A DNA stretch of 64,000 nucleotides from Siphonodentalium dalli (lineage: Eukaryota > Mollusca > Scaphopoda > Gadilida > Siphonodentaliidae). Made by a program: the position numbers and the translations under genes. The notes below the pieces were generated by a model that did not search any database, was not told where the DNA came from, and was given only the letters and a program-made list of their open reading frames with translations. The stretch is taken from NCBI GenBank assembly GCA_032622095.1, contig CP136061.1, positions 231,380,944 to 231,444,943 on the forward strand. The letters are read 5' to 3'. Below, piece by piece: positions 1-10,490 of this stretch. Position 1 is the stretch's first letter. Every line of letters begins with the position of its first letter.

Positions 1-40
1 ACATATTCTCTTATATATGAGAGGCTCCCTATTAATTCCT
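1..40. repeat. Truncated edge of a TTAACCC-group palindrome
   Basis: The first bases contain TTCTCTTATATATG followed by GAGGCTCCCTAT. This resembles the arm and centre of the palindromes at 35973-36040. The element would be cut off by the window edge, so no terminus can be seen. It is a weak resemblance over about 28 bases. Confidence 0.3.
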
Positions 41-510
41 TCAATCATTTTGCCTTCTTGGGTCAATCCACTGAAAGTAAATTATTATCAGTGCTTCACA
101 ATAGTATCCACAAACGCAATATTTAACTACGACCAACAACTTACGGTATACTAAATGCTCTATCAACTGGAATTCCATGTTCTTCATATTCCCTATGTCA
201 GTATGTCTATATACATCCAAACAAAAAAATTATTCGTGATTCAGGTTTCCCTTCCGACCCTACCAGTATTTATACTCATTACCCTAAAGTTTTCTCATGT
301 TTTTAAGAAATTGTTCTGAATGTTTTTTTTATCAAAACACACTTCCAAATTTCTCGGAATGGGTTGTTTTCTGTCAAAGCATGGTGATTATTACAGCTTA
401 TACAACGATAAATCAAAGGTAAAAAAAAAACATTTAAATTTCTTTGGCCTCAATATGGTACTTTGAAAAAGCTGGATAATCCGATAATGCATTAAATACA
501 TTTTAATCCA
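41..510. other. AT-rich non-coding stretch
   Basis: No open frame, inverted repeat or family match was seen here. There are short A and T homopolymer runs near 225, 326 and 420. Confidence 0.5.
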
Positions 511-695
511 TTGTACATGTGTACATGTACATATTAATACATGTACATGTACAGCCATCAGAAGTATTAAACTTGTATGAGCATACTATCAAATTGTAAA
601 AACAATTTAGAATAAAATGCTGATGTACCGGTACATGTACAATGTACATGTATTGTACATGTAAATGTAAATGTACATACCAGAGAGTACATGTA
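511..695. repeat. GTACAT-rich simple repeat
   Basis: Two patches, 511-554 and 624-695, consist of irregular ACATGT/GTACAT units, including a GTACCGGTAC palindrome. Such self-complementary simple sequence is common in molluscan and other marine invertebrate DNA. The small open frames here merely follow the repeat and are not genes. Confidence 0.75.
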
Positions 696-1059
696 CCCTG
701 CTGGACAAAACAAGTGTCCACTTAACCGCGGTGTGGTTAGCGTTGCCACCACGGCAGAAATGCAAACCGCAGCTCCACCGGTTAACTACAGTTGGGCTGC
801 GGTGTACTTGCCATTCAGCCATGGTGTAGTTGCCGTGGTGTACGTTCATTAAACTGAAAAAGACGATACAAACCAAAAATCTAACCACGGTGTACATGCC
901 ATTCGACCGCGTTGTAGTTCGGCCAAGGTGTACTTGCCGTTTGGCCGCAGTGTACATGCCGTTCGGCCATGGTGCTCAACTGCAGTTACAAACTCTGACA
1001 CCGCGGGTGAACAGCAAATACACCACGGTGCCAATGGACACTTGTTGTGTCCAGCAGGG
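696..1059. mobile_element. Foldback element with internal GTGTAC minisatellite
   Basis: A 25-bp inverted repeat beginning CCCTGCTGGACA (696-720) is matched by its complement at 1035-1059 with one mismatch. A TGTA direct repeat lies immediately outside both ends (692-695 and 1060-1063), consistent with a 4-bp target duplication. The host sequence is itself GTACAT-rich, so TGTA could be coincidental. The interior holds about seven diverged copies of a ~22-bp unit of the form CGGTGTACTTGCCGTTCGGC. Open frames on both strands are by-products of this repeat. The superfamily is not assigned and there is no transposase. Confidence 0.65.
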
Positions 1060-2251
1060 TGTACTAGTATTAAAATATGACCTGCCAACATTTTATTATT
1101 AAATATTTGTGAGTATGCCAATTTCACATACATGTACAGGGGTACACTTACATGTATTTTTGTAAGGTGAACAAGAAATTATCTCTTTTGCAGGTACATG
1201 CATGATAGAAAAGACGTTCTGTATCAGTTGATACTCAGAGAAATAGGACATTCCACTGATTACAGTAACTACTACCCCATAGAACATCAGTATGTTTAAG
1301 ATACATGTATGGTAGTTACAGGTAACTGCATTAAAATATGTACATCATAATAGCACCATCAACAGCATGTACCGCTATCTTATTTAAAACAAATGGAATT
1401 AAGGAGCGTTACGGTTAAGGAATCAGAAAACATTGTTACAAATTGAAACCAATACAATTCGAGGAAGTTCCCTATTATCAATTTTCGGTATACACAATAC
1501 TCTGTCAGATGATGATAGTAAAGGCATGGGTGACCTTCATTATATGCGATGACCTTCATTATTTGTATGTTATAATTTAGAAATTACAGTTACATAATTT
1601 TGAAAAATTCCTCAAGAATATAATATACTACTAATAATATAGTGCAATGATAGTATGAACGATATTATCCACAAACGTACTTTATGTGAGCCGTGTCAAT
1701 TTTTTTAGGAGAGTGATACATGGTGACCCATTCAACACCAAAATCTTGAGTGGCGAGGATTAGCAAGCGCTATACCAGTACATGTATGTTAACAACCTGG
1801 TGGCAGTTTTAACCAAAGATCATTAGACAGCTGAAACAATGTGGCAACTGCAAAGTCGTGTAAAGTTCACGGCATACTAGATTGTGGGGTACTCAGCTGG
1901 AAGATTACAATGAAGACCAATCATGTCACATTCACAAAAAATGCACGTGATTTTTTAGCAAAGTGCTTACCATTGTAATTGTGACATTTCTGTTTTAAAT
2001 TTTACTTTTAATTGCTTTAAATCCTGGATGCATCATAGTTTTGAAGCGGTAAACTAAAGTGAAGCAGTATGTTACTGTGGTATTACCAGGGTGACCCCAT
2101 GTTACGGGTGATCAATTACTTAAAGGTTAGCTGTACATGTAAGTTTGGCCTATGGATTGCACTGCAACAATGCTTATGAGATGCTAATAAGGTATGAAAG
2201 ATATTAGTGCCAGTCGGATGTATGTTAATGTCATTGTTGTCATTTCAAATG
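1060..2251. other. Non-coding stretch
   Basis: No credible coding frame is visible. A short direct duplication of TGACCTTCATTAT lies near 1531-1561. No other structure was recognised. Confidence 0.5.
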
Positions 2252-2764
2252 TTGAGAAGTACTAGTAGTGTTGAAACAATTAGCGATTTTAAGGAATCGA
2301 CTAGTCGCCAGAGGTAATCGACTACTAGTCGAACCCCTTCTAAGAGTTCCAGTTTCTATGCCCATATGATGTATAAAATGGGCCATGTGGCATCGCAGTT
2401 TCGAGTATCCAACTCTTCCGTGTCAGAACATTAAAACGGAAACCACGTGAACTATGTAATCTCCGTTTTGCCCGTGAGTCTCCCAATGTATGCGCCTACA
2501 CGTGCATACATTGGGTTCAGTTCAGGTCATGGAGTTCACCGCCCTTGCATGACTGGCAGTGGCATCGTTAAAGGAACAATGCAATAAGGCTTTAAGAAGT
2601 TAATATGTGTTAACTGTTACAGATTACATGATAATTTGGCCGTGCAATGGCACTGCTGTCATGATAGCACATAGGTACTGCTTTTTCCTGACTAGTAGAA
2701 TTCGGGATCGACTAATTTAATAATCGCATCGATTTCGACTAATCGTTTCAACACTATTGAGAAG
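2252..2764. mobile_element. hAT-like MITE with perfect 8-bp target duplication
   Basis: The direct repeat TTGAGAAG occurs at 2252-2259 and 2757-2764. Just inside lie inverted ends: TAGTGTTGAAAC on the left (after an extra TACTAG) and GTTTCAACACTA on the right. Subterminal sequence at both ends is rich in CGACTA/TAGTCG motifs. An 8-bp duplication with a (T/C)AGTGTTG end is the usual signature of hAT transposons. There is no transposase frame, so this is a non-autonomous copy of about 500 bp. It lies 0.7 kb beyond the 3' end of the FBXL14 coding region. Confidence 0.85.
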
Positions 2765-3465
2765 AAATTGAGTGTATGGTTTCAGATAGAGAAATCAGGT
2801 ACATGATTTTACCGATGTTATCCCACTTCAAAGAAGTTGTAACCTGTAGGAACTCAAAACATGACACTGCATTTTTTTTTTGTGTCAAAATTAAATGCTT
2901 TGAAGTTGACTTGTGCCAAAACTTTATGCATGTCAAAATACTGTATACTGATTTTACTCATGCCAAATGACAGTACTGGTAGTGTGAAATCACTGGAATA
3001 ACAGAAATGCATTGAACTGCTTTGGAATTTTCATTCATGACATGACCAGAGACACATCCCAGTATGAAATTTACACCGCTCGGTGCTCCACTCTGGACTA
3101 TGGATATAAATGTGCAGTGTTTCATTTAATTTCATGTAATTTGTTTCTCCAATCATGATAGTCACTCTCCAATTGATGATTGATATATTTTTTCTCAGAT
3201 TTTTGCGTCCAAAACTTAATAAACATACAAGGCCAAATAATGATCATACAGTTGGGAAATTTATCTGGAAATATTAAAGCGCAAATGCAAATTTTCCTAT
3301 ACGGCAGTACATTGCCAAAGATACAATTTCAAGGGATGACAGTACATGTATGCTTATTTGGCACTCAAGTCAAGAGTACAGAGGAATGTCTGATTTAACA
3401 GCATAAATATAACTCTTGAATTGATAAATATGACATAACAGGGACACTTCAGTTTATAAATTATC
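2765..3465. other. 3' flank of FBXL14 (probable 3' UTR side)
   Basis: This is the region downstream of the minus-strand FBXL14 stop codon. Read on the minus strand, an ATTAAA hexamer lies at 3125-3130, about 340 bases after the stop. It is a possible polyadenylation signal. No AATAAA was seen closer. The small open frames on the plus strand (2776-2970, 3180-3398) have no recognisable features. Confidence 0.4.
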
Positions 3466-4746
3466 TTAATTTTTGTGCCAAAGTCCTAAATTCAAAGTAG
3501 ACAGTTTTGGAAGCTGCATAATTTTCTCAAGCCCTACAGTACTGATTTTTGTACAACCATATAAATCAATACACTCCAAATTCTTGAGCCTTTCACTAAT
3601 TTTTGTTAAACTTCTGTCTGTTATCCGAGTACACTGTCCAATATTCAAAGTTTTTATCTCATTCAATGATCCAACAAGCCCGCAGATCCCATCATCACTA
3701 ACACCGCATGCACACAAACTCAGACTTCGCAGGCTAAAAAGCCCTTGTGACAGGAACATCAGGGCTGGGTCTCCAATCTTGTCACAAAAACTGACATCAA
3801 GTGAGTCAATCCTGCTCCCCCCTTCGGCGAGGAATGCTATTCCAATATCACTAACATTGTCACAACTTCGGAGGTTCAGTTCCCTCAAACTTGGTATTTT
3901 GGCAATAAACTTCAAACCCGAGTCTGTAACACTTCCGCAGAAACTCAAATTAATGGATTTTACACAAAGAAGGCCTATGCTAAGATGTTTCAAAGCCTCA
4001 TCTGTCAATTTTTGACAGTCTTGAAGTCCCAGATGTTCAAGTCTATGAGCACCAGCCTCATTCTGAATGAGTAACGTCTGAGGAGTCAACATTTGGTTAA
4101 TAGTAATACTGGTACTTGACGATTCTTGTTCATCAGGTGATCCAGCAATATATGACACTCCTTTATCGGAAATATTACGACAACTCCGAAGATTGAGCAC
4201 TTTGATTTTGTCTAAACCTGATGCAATGAGATACAGACCAGTATTTGTTATGTTTGAGCAACCACCCAACTCTAGAATCTCTAAGTTTTTCAGGCATTGT
4301 GCGATTTTCTGAAGACTGGCATCTGTCACTTGTTTGCACAAACTCAAGTTTAGAACCCTCAGTTTTGGAAGTTCTTGCAGGATTGCCTGGCCCAATGCCA
4401 TATCAGTCACATTATAGCAGCCACTCAGATTCAAACTCTCTAAGTCAGGAATGCCAGTGACAACATCTCGCAGCGATTTGCGAATACTTAACACTTGAAT
4501 TCGTCGAATTCCTCTTCTTACCAAACTCGTAAACAAAGAAGGATTGTGTTTTTTCAAATGCATTTTTGCTTCGACACCTCGCCAAACCATTCTGTTATAC
4601 GCAGCGTCTCGCCATTTCTTGCACACTTGTGAACCGCGTCCCTTTTCTTTGACATCTAGGTAACAAAATATCATAGCCAATATCTCTGGAAACAGACAAG
4701 AAATACATTTTCCTGGCTTACAAAGTAACGTTTCACAGTTCTCCAT
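3466..4746 (-). CDS. FBXL14: F-box/LRR-repeat protein 14 (intronless)
   Basis: This 426-residue protein is the substrate-recognition subunit of an SCF (SKP1-CUL1-F-box) ubiquitin ligase. Vertebrate and fly (Partner of paired) relatives act on transcription factors such as Snail-type and Paired proteins. An F-box spans about residues 15-60, opening ISCLFPEILAMIFCYLD and closing VWRGVEAK. It binds SKP1 in this family. From about residue 80 to the end run cysteine-containing leucine-rich repeats, such as LNLSGCYNVTD (105-115), LELGGCSNIT, LNLRSCDNVSD, LDVSFCDKIGD, LNIGQC and DLYGC. The length is close to the vertebrate protein (about 418). Two differences stand out: a longer, Ser/Thr/Gln-rich stretch at about 203-234 between repeats, and a stop directly after LNLGLW plus three residues, so the short family C-terminal tail is missing. 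The ATG gives an N-terminus about ten residues longer than the vertebrate METHISCLF start. There is no intron in the coding region. The plus-strand frames inside it are shadows. Confidence 0.96.
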   Translation of the reverse strand: MENCETLLCKPGKCISCLFPEILAMIFCYLDVKEKGRGSQVCKKWRDAAYNRMVWRGVEAKMHLKKHNPSLFTSLVRRGIRRIQVLSIRKSLRDVVTGIPDLESLNLSGCYNVTDMALGQAILQELPKLRVLNLSLCKQVTDASLQKIAQCLKNLEILELGGCSNITNTGLYLIASGLDKIKVLNLRSCRNISDKGVSYIAGSPDEQESSSTSITINQMLTPQTLLIQNEAGAHRLEHLGLQDCQKLTDEALKHLSIGLLCVKSINLSFCGSVTDSGLKFIAKIPSLRELNLRSCDNVSDIGIAFLAEGGSRIDSLDVSFCDKIGDPALMFLSQGLFSLRSLSLCACGVSDDGICGLVGSLNEIKTLNIGQCTRITDRSLTKISERLKNLECIDLYGCTKISTVGLEKIMQLPKLSTLNLGLWHKN

Positions 4747-4820
4747 GTTTAGCTTCGTGTCACGTGACCGGAATCTTGCCGGGTGAGGCGCAGTATGTAT
4801 CGAGCGATTTCATTGGTCTA
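4747..4820 (-). promoter_or_regulatory. FBXL14 5' flank: E-box/ETS cluster and CCAAT box
   Basis: TCACGTGACCGGAA at 4760-4773 joins a palindromic E-box (CACGTG, the USF/TFE type) to a GGAA/CCGGAA ETS-type core. It sits 14-27 bases upstream of the start codon. On the gene strand, CCAAT lies at 4812-4816, about 68 bases upstream. No TATA box was seen. This resembles a TATA-less housekeeping promoter with transcription starting nearby. The sites are read from sequence only; their use is inferred. Confidence 0.45.
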
Positions 4821-5458
4821 AGTCCACCAGAGTGGTTACACAAAAAACTTGAACTACGTTTTGATAAATTGGTGGACCAGACAAAGACAATTTTCCGGAT
4901 AGGATGGACACTTAATTAATAGTTAAATTAGTTTATTAGTGTTTATTAATGTATAGTTTCATGGCTATCTTTGTTTATCAACCTCATCCCCCCGTAAAAA
5001 AAAAATATCATTATATCGACTCACCAAAGCTATAGCAGGGAACATACCATTCCGGACAACGTACGTTCCCTGGAAAAAATGTTTCGGTCTACTCTCTATT
5101 AAAGCGACACATTATTTCAACGATCACAATTTACCCTGAGAATAAATAACTGCTACCGGTAGGCTATATTCTATAGTCCAGTACATCAAGCATTAATGCG
5201 AAAAATTGCCAAACCCTGAACTAAAATTGCAACACGTGCAATGTTTATTTGCAGGAATATGTACATTTATAAACCAATTCTAAACAACGTACCATACTAT
5301 AATCAACAAGAAATGGAAAATTGGTGAATTGTGTTGAATATATTTGCGAAAATGTAAGGTAAAATGTTCAATTTATGGATTTTCGTGGATGTTTTAAATT
5401 AAGAAAAAACTCCAGTTGTGATTAGGAGTTTGGGGTCAGCCCCGAAGGGGTTTGCTAG
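4821..5458. other. Non-coding stretch upstream of FBXL14
   Basis: AT-rich sequence with no gene-like frame. The segment 5410-5433 contains a short inverted pair AACTCC/GGAGTT, and 5431-5452 a GGGGTC...CCCGAAGGGG run. Nothing else was recognised. Confidence 0.45.
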
Positions 5459-5871
5459 ATTGTTTTAAGGCATATCTGTTTCCCTGTCTTCAGAATTGTT
5501 CTGGCTGACAAAGATGAAAGATTTCCATCCCGAAAGTTCACAAATCTTTAAAGGTACTTAATCCGATCAGACGGATTTATTGCAACAAAATAATGCTAAC
5601 CACTGTCAACTATGGTATCAAATTTCCCAAAACTTGTTATTTATCAACATTTTGTTCAACAAAATATTGCCGTATTATCACTAAAGTATCACGAAATATC
5701 TGATCACTCTGAGCTTTGATGGGTGGGTTCCTCGACTCGAATCAAATATTTGTTTACACTTGAAGCCCAAGAAATAGTAATTTAGGAGCGTCTGATAGGA
5801 TTGAGTACCTTTAAGTTTAAGGCTGAATTGTTTTATAAGACATATATGTTTCCCTGTCTGTAGAATTGTTC
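5459..5871. repeat. Short direct repeats flanking a TTAAAGG MITE
   Basis: The sequence around TTTCCCTGTCTTCAGAATTG at 5459-5501 recurs, diverged, at 5826-5871. The MITE at 5548-5814 lies between the two copies. The arrangement suggests insertion into an older local duplication. Confidence 0.55.
5548..5814 (-). mobile_element. TTAAAGGTACTCAATCC MITE, copy 1
   Basis: The ends are TTAA plus AGGTACTTAATCCGATC on the left and GATTGAGTACCT plus TTAA on the right. The TTAAAGG terminus and TTAA target match the T2/Kolobok class of non-autonomous elements described in Xenopus. This copy is internally deleted (267 bp against up to 475). Shared internal landmarks are a CAACTATGGTATCAAATTT block and GGTGGGTTCCTCGACTCGAAT. 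Orientation is reversed relative to the copies at 7768 and 26511. Confidence 0.85.
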
Positions 5872-7162
5872 ACTGTTCTGCATCTCATACACATATATGA
5901 ACGCAAATGGACATTTTACCCCTTTCTGAATTGTTTTGCCAACGTTTGGTTTTCTTCATTTAAAGGGACTCGCGGCCTTAAAAGTGGGTTCACGTGAAAT
6001 AACACACAAGTCTGTAAAACAATAATCATCAACAAGTGCATATAAAATATCTTGACTTTGTTCTTATTTGTATTATTATTAACTGTCCAGTAATGAGATT
6101 TCGTTATTATTATGTAAACATTACTGTTATAGTAGAATTATCGATATTAAAGTCCAATTAGTCCAATAAGATTCCAAAGTTTAATAAAAACTTGATGGTG
6201 AACATTTGAAAAGGTCAAATCATTGGAAAATATTCTAACAATTATATTCAGACTAAAATATTTGAACTACCGATTAGCGATCTTTGTTGACACATCACTG
6301 TAACAGTTGTGTTAACATACCAATGGTTTCAACACGCGAAATGTAGTTATTGAAGAATAATCAACAATGAATATCTGAACAAAGTTTATCTATTTCTCCA
6401 TGCTCTTCTTAGTGGTGATGTTTTTACAGACTTTTATAATTTTGATCCATTACCCACTGCGAGTAGTTTGGTCCCTTTAGTGATGTGATCAGGATTTCAT
6501 TTCTCCAGTTACAACAGAAACATACAGAACCTTAATTTAACAGCATTATTGCTTTGTTCTGTACGTTGAGAGAAAAAAATGCTAAACACCAGGAGAGACT
6601 GATACATCCTATACATATCAAAACAAGCACAGAAGAATGTTATATTTTGTTATTGAACAAAATACATGCAATAATTTGTTCTGTCCATCTAAAGGATTGA
6701 GATTGTATGAAATAAATTGATAGAAACTTCTATAGCAAACAAAATAGCATCATTTGTTTGGCAATTTTCGTCCCAAATATAGTGTTACTCTTACATTAGA
6801 ATCTAAATAGAATGCAAAACAAGTTTCGTAAAAATGCCATAAAATATTATTAAAATACTATAATTCATAGCCAATTGAAACATGTGTCCCAGAAGATGCC
6901 CATAGCGAAATAGATAACAGCTGGAATCATAGAAAGATTTCCCCCGTTATGGATCCCAGAATGCAACATAATTCAAGCTAAAAATGTATTTCCAATGGAA
7001 TGGAATAACTCTATCTTTAAGATATAGAGTTACTCCTCCTCCATTGAAAATAACCCACGTTTGTACTACAATCAAGAAGAAACAAGCACAAAACACGTCG
7101 GTAACTCAACAATAACGACATGTTAACAGTTTATTCGACCGGATAAGTTGATAATACATGCA
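5872..7162. other. AT-rich non-coding stretch
   Basis: No coding frame or repeat match was seen. The inverted pair AACTCTATCTTTAAG / ATATAGAGTTACTCC around 7006-7037 forms a small hairpin. Nothing else stands out. Confidence 0.45.
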
Positions 7163-7563
7163 ATGTTTTGGAGCTTCCTCTTTGAAATGGTATATAATAT
7201 GGCATATATTTTATATAATGTGATCTGGGGGTTCGAAAATTAAGTGGGCCTTTAACCCCTCCATGACTGGAGCTTCCTGAAAGTTTGTGAAAACCCTGTG
7301 CCAATGCATTCTCTTATATACGGTATGCGAGTCTACCATAGGTCGCCTCGCATATATACGAGAATGCATTGGCCTAACAATTTTTTATATATTTTTTTAT
7401 CAATTTTTCTTACATTCTTTAATAATTTGTATCATTTTTTATAATTTGTTCTTACATTCTTTAAAATAAATTGTTTTGGAGCTTCCTCTTTCAAATGGTA
7501 TATAATATGGCATATAATTTATATAATGTAATCTGGGGGTTCGAAAATTAAGTGGTCCTTTAA
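7163..7563. repeat. Pair of ~92-bp direct repeats flanking a TTAACCC-group insertion
   Basis: Repeat L (7163-7255) and repeat R (7472-7563) share GTTTTGGAGCTTCCTCTTT, TATAATATGGCATATA and CTGGGGGTTCGAAAATTAAG with few mismatches. Both end in CCTTTAA. A palindrome-bearing element lies between them. A tandem duplication followed by insertion, or an element whose ends are these direct repeats, would both explain the layout. Confidence 0.75.
7252..7471. mobile_element. TTAACCC-group palindromic element, locus 1
   Basis: The left end TTAACCCCTCCATGACTGG matches the end of the element at 35828. A near-perfect palindrome follows (7300-7373), with arms GCCAATGCATTCTCTTATAT. An A/T-rich segment with TTACATTCTTTAA motifs comes next. 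This segment matches, inverted, the sequence at 13350-13405. A clean right terminus is not visible. The open frame 7287-7469 is a shadow. Confidence 0.7.
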
Positions 7564-7767
7564 ATATATTGCTGACTTAGTGAATACAACTACACGCAAT
7601 ACGTTAGTACACGTTAATGAGTCACGTGGTTACAGGCTCGATCATTGGATTAATGTAAGGGTAAGTTCACACGCTGGCAAGTTTGCACGGTATGTTTTGC
7701 AGGCATTTCGTTGTAGAGAACCACATGGTGCCAGACTATAAACGGACACATGCATATAAAATACATC

Positions 7768-8241
7768 TTAAAAGATGCATAATCCGAAATAACGCTCCCA
7801 AATTACTATTTCTTTGACTTCTGGGGTAAAAATATTTTATTCGAGTCGAGCAACACACCCATCAAATCTCAGAGTGATCAGATATCGATTTTAGAAATTT
7901 GTTATTTCTCGAGATGTGTACTTATTTGTGGCATGGAAAAAAGTCGCCAAACCGACGGTCTCGGACAAAATTGCTGATGAAGATGGATAACTCTAGAATC
8001 AAGTGGAATTACGGCCAAATTTCGTGATATTCAAGTGATAATATACGGCCATATTTTGTTGAACAACATCTTGACAAATAATACGTTTTGGGAAATTTTA
8101 TACCATAGTTGACAATGGATAGAATTATTTTGTTGTAATTATTCGATTCTGATAACTAAAGCGTGCTTTTGAAGAAATGTTGTTATTTGGTTGTAAATTG
8201 ATTATATGGGGACCGTCTGATCCGATTTATAGTTCCTTTAA
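7768..8241 (+). mobile_element. TTAAAGGTACTCAATCC MITE, copy 2
   Basis: TTAA at 7768-7771 and 8238-8241 bounds 474 bp matching the copies at 26511 and 38381 along its length: the GAGTCGAG...CACCCATCAAA block, GACGGTCTCGGAC, GATGAAGATGGATAACTC and GGGGACCGTCTGATCCGAT. The terminal repeats are decayed (AAAGATGCATAATCCGA; TATAGTTCCT), suggesting an old copy. Confidence 0.85.
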
Positions 8242-9181
8242 CAAAGCATAGTAAAAATGTATGCACTTCTACGTGTATAACGGTGCTACTGACATTTACC
8301 TTCAAATACCTGTATATGATTGATTGTTGCGAGATAATTGCATGTTAAAAATAATTACTTTTGGACAAGAGTATTGCCCACTCCATGGTGAATACCCCAT
8401 TGGAGTACATAAATGTTTCACGTCACTTTAAACTTCAAGGTCTATAAGCAAAATGCAGCATTAGACATACAACAATGAGCAAATTATATCGGGAAATCCA
8501 AGTTGAATCGGTCAAAGATGAAGGAATTTCAATAAAATTGAGAGAGGTTATTAAAATCAATTTTGTCTTCGACATTGTCACAGTAATCAATGAAGGAACA
8601 GGTGTTTTCCTCATTTCAATAATTGACACGTGTCATAAAAATCACATGTTATGCTGATGTTTGTGGGCATAATGGAATACCGGTATCCAAGTATTACCAC
8701 TGTATGGACCGAGCGCATCCTTTTATTCGCTATTGAGATGTCAAGTTTACAAAGATTGCACACTCAAAGTCAAGTATTACTATTCTTCTAGACTGAAGCG
8801 GGGACAATTTGTTTTGAATTGAACAGAAGATGGCATATCGGTTTTAATTGATCGCTACAGTGATGTTCACATAAAATGCAAATGAGGCCTTGCATATACA
8901 CGATTTAATGTCATATCCGACTGATTATACATATATACATGCCAGAAAACCCAACTGGTGTTTGTGGTCATTGGGGAATTGATATGAAGTTGACGCCACT
9001 GCAGAAAACAGATATTCTAACAGAACAGAAACTTCTAACTTCGCCCGTCAAGAAATATCAGACTGTAAACTATTCGTCAATGTGTGGCGGCACATCGAGA
9101 TCAATCGTAAAACAACTGTAGTCTGTTGATAAACTCAGCACAACACCGATTGTGAACGTTTTGCACCAATAAATGCCTTTT
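8242..9181. other. Non-coding stretch
   Basis: Three open frames of about 60 codons occur (8435-8629 minus, 8475-8657 plus, 8939-9121 plus). Two overlap on opposite strands, and none has a recognisable domain. I see no repeat or regulatory structure. Confidence 0.4.
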
Positions 9182-9507
9182 TTAAAGATGCATTATCCAA
9201 ATTAACGCTCGAAAATTACTATTTCCTTGTCTTAGGGGGGAGGGATATTTGATTCGAGTCGAGGAACCCACCCATCAAAGCTCTGAGTGATCAGATATCG
9301 ATGTTTGAAATCTATTATTTTTCACCACGGCTAATTTTAAGTGGCCCAGTAAACAATCGACGAGAAGAATTTCTCTGACCAAATTCCGGATGAAGATGGA
9401 TAACTCTAAAATCAAGTGGATTCTGATAACTGAGGCAGCATTTCAAAAAATGTTGTTGTTGGAATCTGATGATATGGGGACCATCGAATCGGATTGAGTA
9501 CCTCTAA
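9182..9507 (+). mobile_element. TTAAAGGTACTCAATCC MITE, copy 3 (internally deleted)
   Basis: The element begins TTAAAGATGCATTATCC and ends CGGATTGAGTACCTCTAA. The middle jumps from GGATAACTCTAAAATCAAGTGG straight to GATTCTGATAACTG. This loses about 130 bp present in copies 2 and 4. The right TTAA is mutated to CTAA. Confidence 0.82.
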
Positions 9508-9892
9508 CAGCTGTCTTTCGTGTCTCGTTGACACGTAACTAAGTTGCTGTTATATGTTGGACATATTTCGTTTGGAAATAGAACATACCTTTGCTAGATA
9601 ATACTTTCCCGCCTCGGGCACAGCCAATTAGTCTTTTTTTTTATCAACCTAATACCCTCTAATATAGAGTATATGCAGGTATATGCCACAATTCGAATTT
9701 GAATCAATATAATCAAATTGGAAATAATGGTAAGAATTAACTAACAGAAGTCGGCGGAAATGTTTTACATATATTTCATTCAGATCTTGTGAATTTCACT
9801 ATTGGTGCGCTTCAGAGTTGGAAGTATAGGTAGATTACCTGATAAGAAATATATATAGTAAGAAAAAGAAGCAATGAAGCAACGTGCATTAT
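9508..9892. other. Non-coding stretch
   Basis: No coding or repeat feature was recognised. A T-rich run lies near 9634. Confidence 0.4.
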
Positions 9893-10490
9893 GTTACTTA
9901 TTCCTTATTCGGCAAAGTTGGGGTGTGGCAAATGACCCATAATTCGTGTGTGGCCACCTGGGCAAAACATTTCGGGCTGAAAACTTTTAGAGTCGAGTTT
10001 CAAAAAGTGGTGTGAAAATAAATTGCCGCTCTGCTCGGTCGGTACAATTTTTGAAATTGTGGCAAATGTCAACGGGAAAGTCCTTTGTGAGTAGGACCAA
10101 CATTTAGGACGAAAACAATTTGGTTAAAAAAATAACCAAAAAATTGGTCCAAAATAAGTGGAAATTGTCCGCAATAACTTCAGAAAAATAATTGGCCACC
10201 TGGATAGAACATTGCGCAACCTTTGGGCTGAGTTTCAAAAGTGGTCAGAAAATGACTCGCCCCTCTGCTCGGTCGGAAAAAAAATACGAAAAATGTGGAA
10301 AATGACCCCTGAGACGTTCCCGTGGTCATTTGGCACAATTTCCAAAAATGTTCCAGACCGAGCAGAGCGGTAACTCATTTTTGGACCACTTTTTAAAACT
10401 CGGCCCAAATTGTTTCGCTCAGGTGGCCACATACGAATTTCGGGTCATTTACCACCTTTCCACAACTTTGCCGAATAAGGAATAAGTAAC
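9893..10490. mobile_element. Long foldback element (~600 bp)
   Basis: The ends are exact inverted repeats: GTTACTTATTCCTTATTCGG at 9893 and its complement ending at 10490. The arms remain complementary with gaps for about 150 bp, sharing GGCCACCTG, ATTTCGGG and the CTGCTCGGTCGG/CCGACCGAGCAG-type block. A third, direct copy of the arm interior lies at about 10190-10290. Opposed open frames 10158-10373 and 10235-10432 arise from the symmetry and are not genes. No target duplication was identified. Confidence 0.8.

Noticed and set aside
7970-8000. CTGATGA-like core as a hammerhead ribozyme
   Set aside because: The GAAAC strand and the flanking stems needed for a hammerhead are absent. Sister MITE copies change the core.
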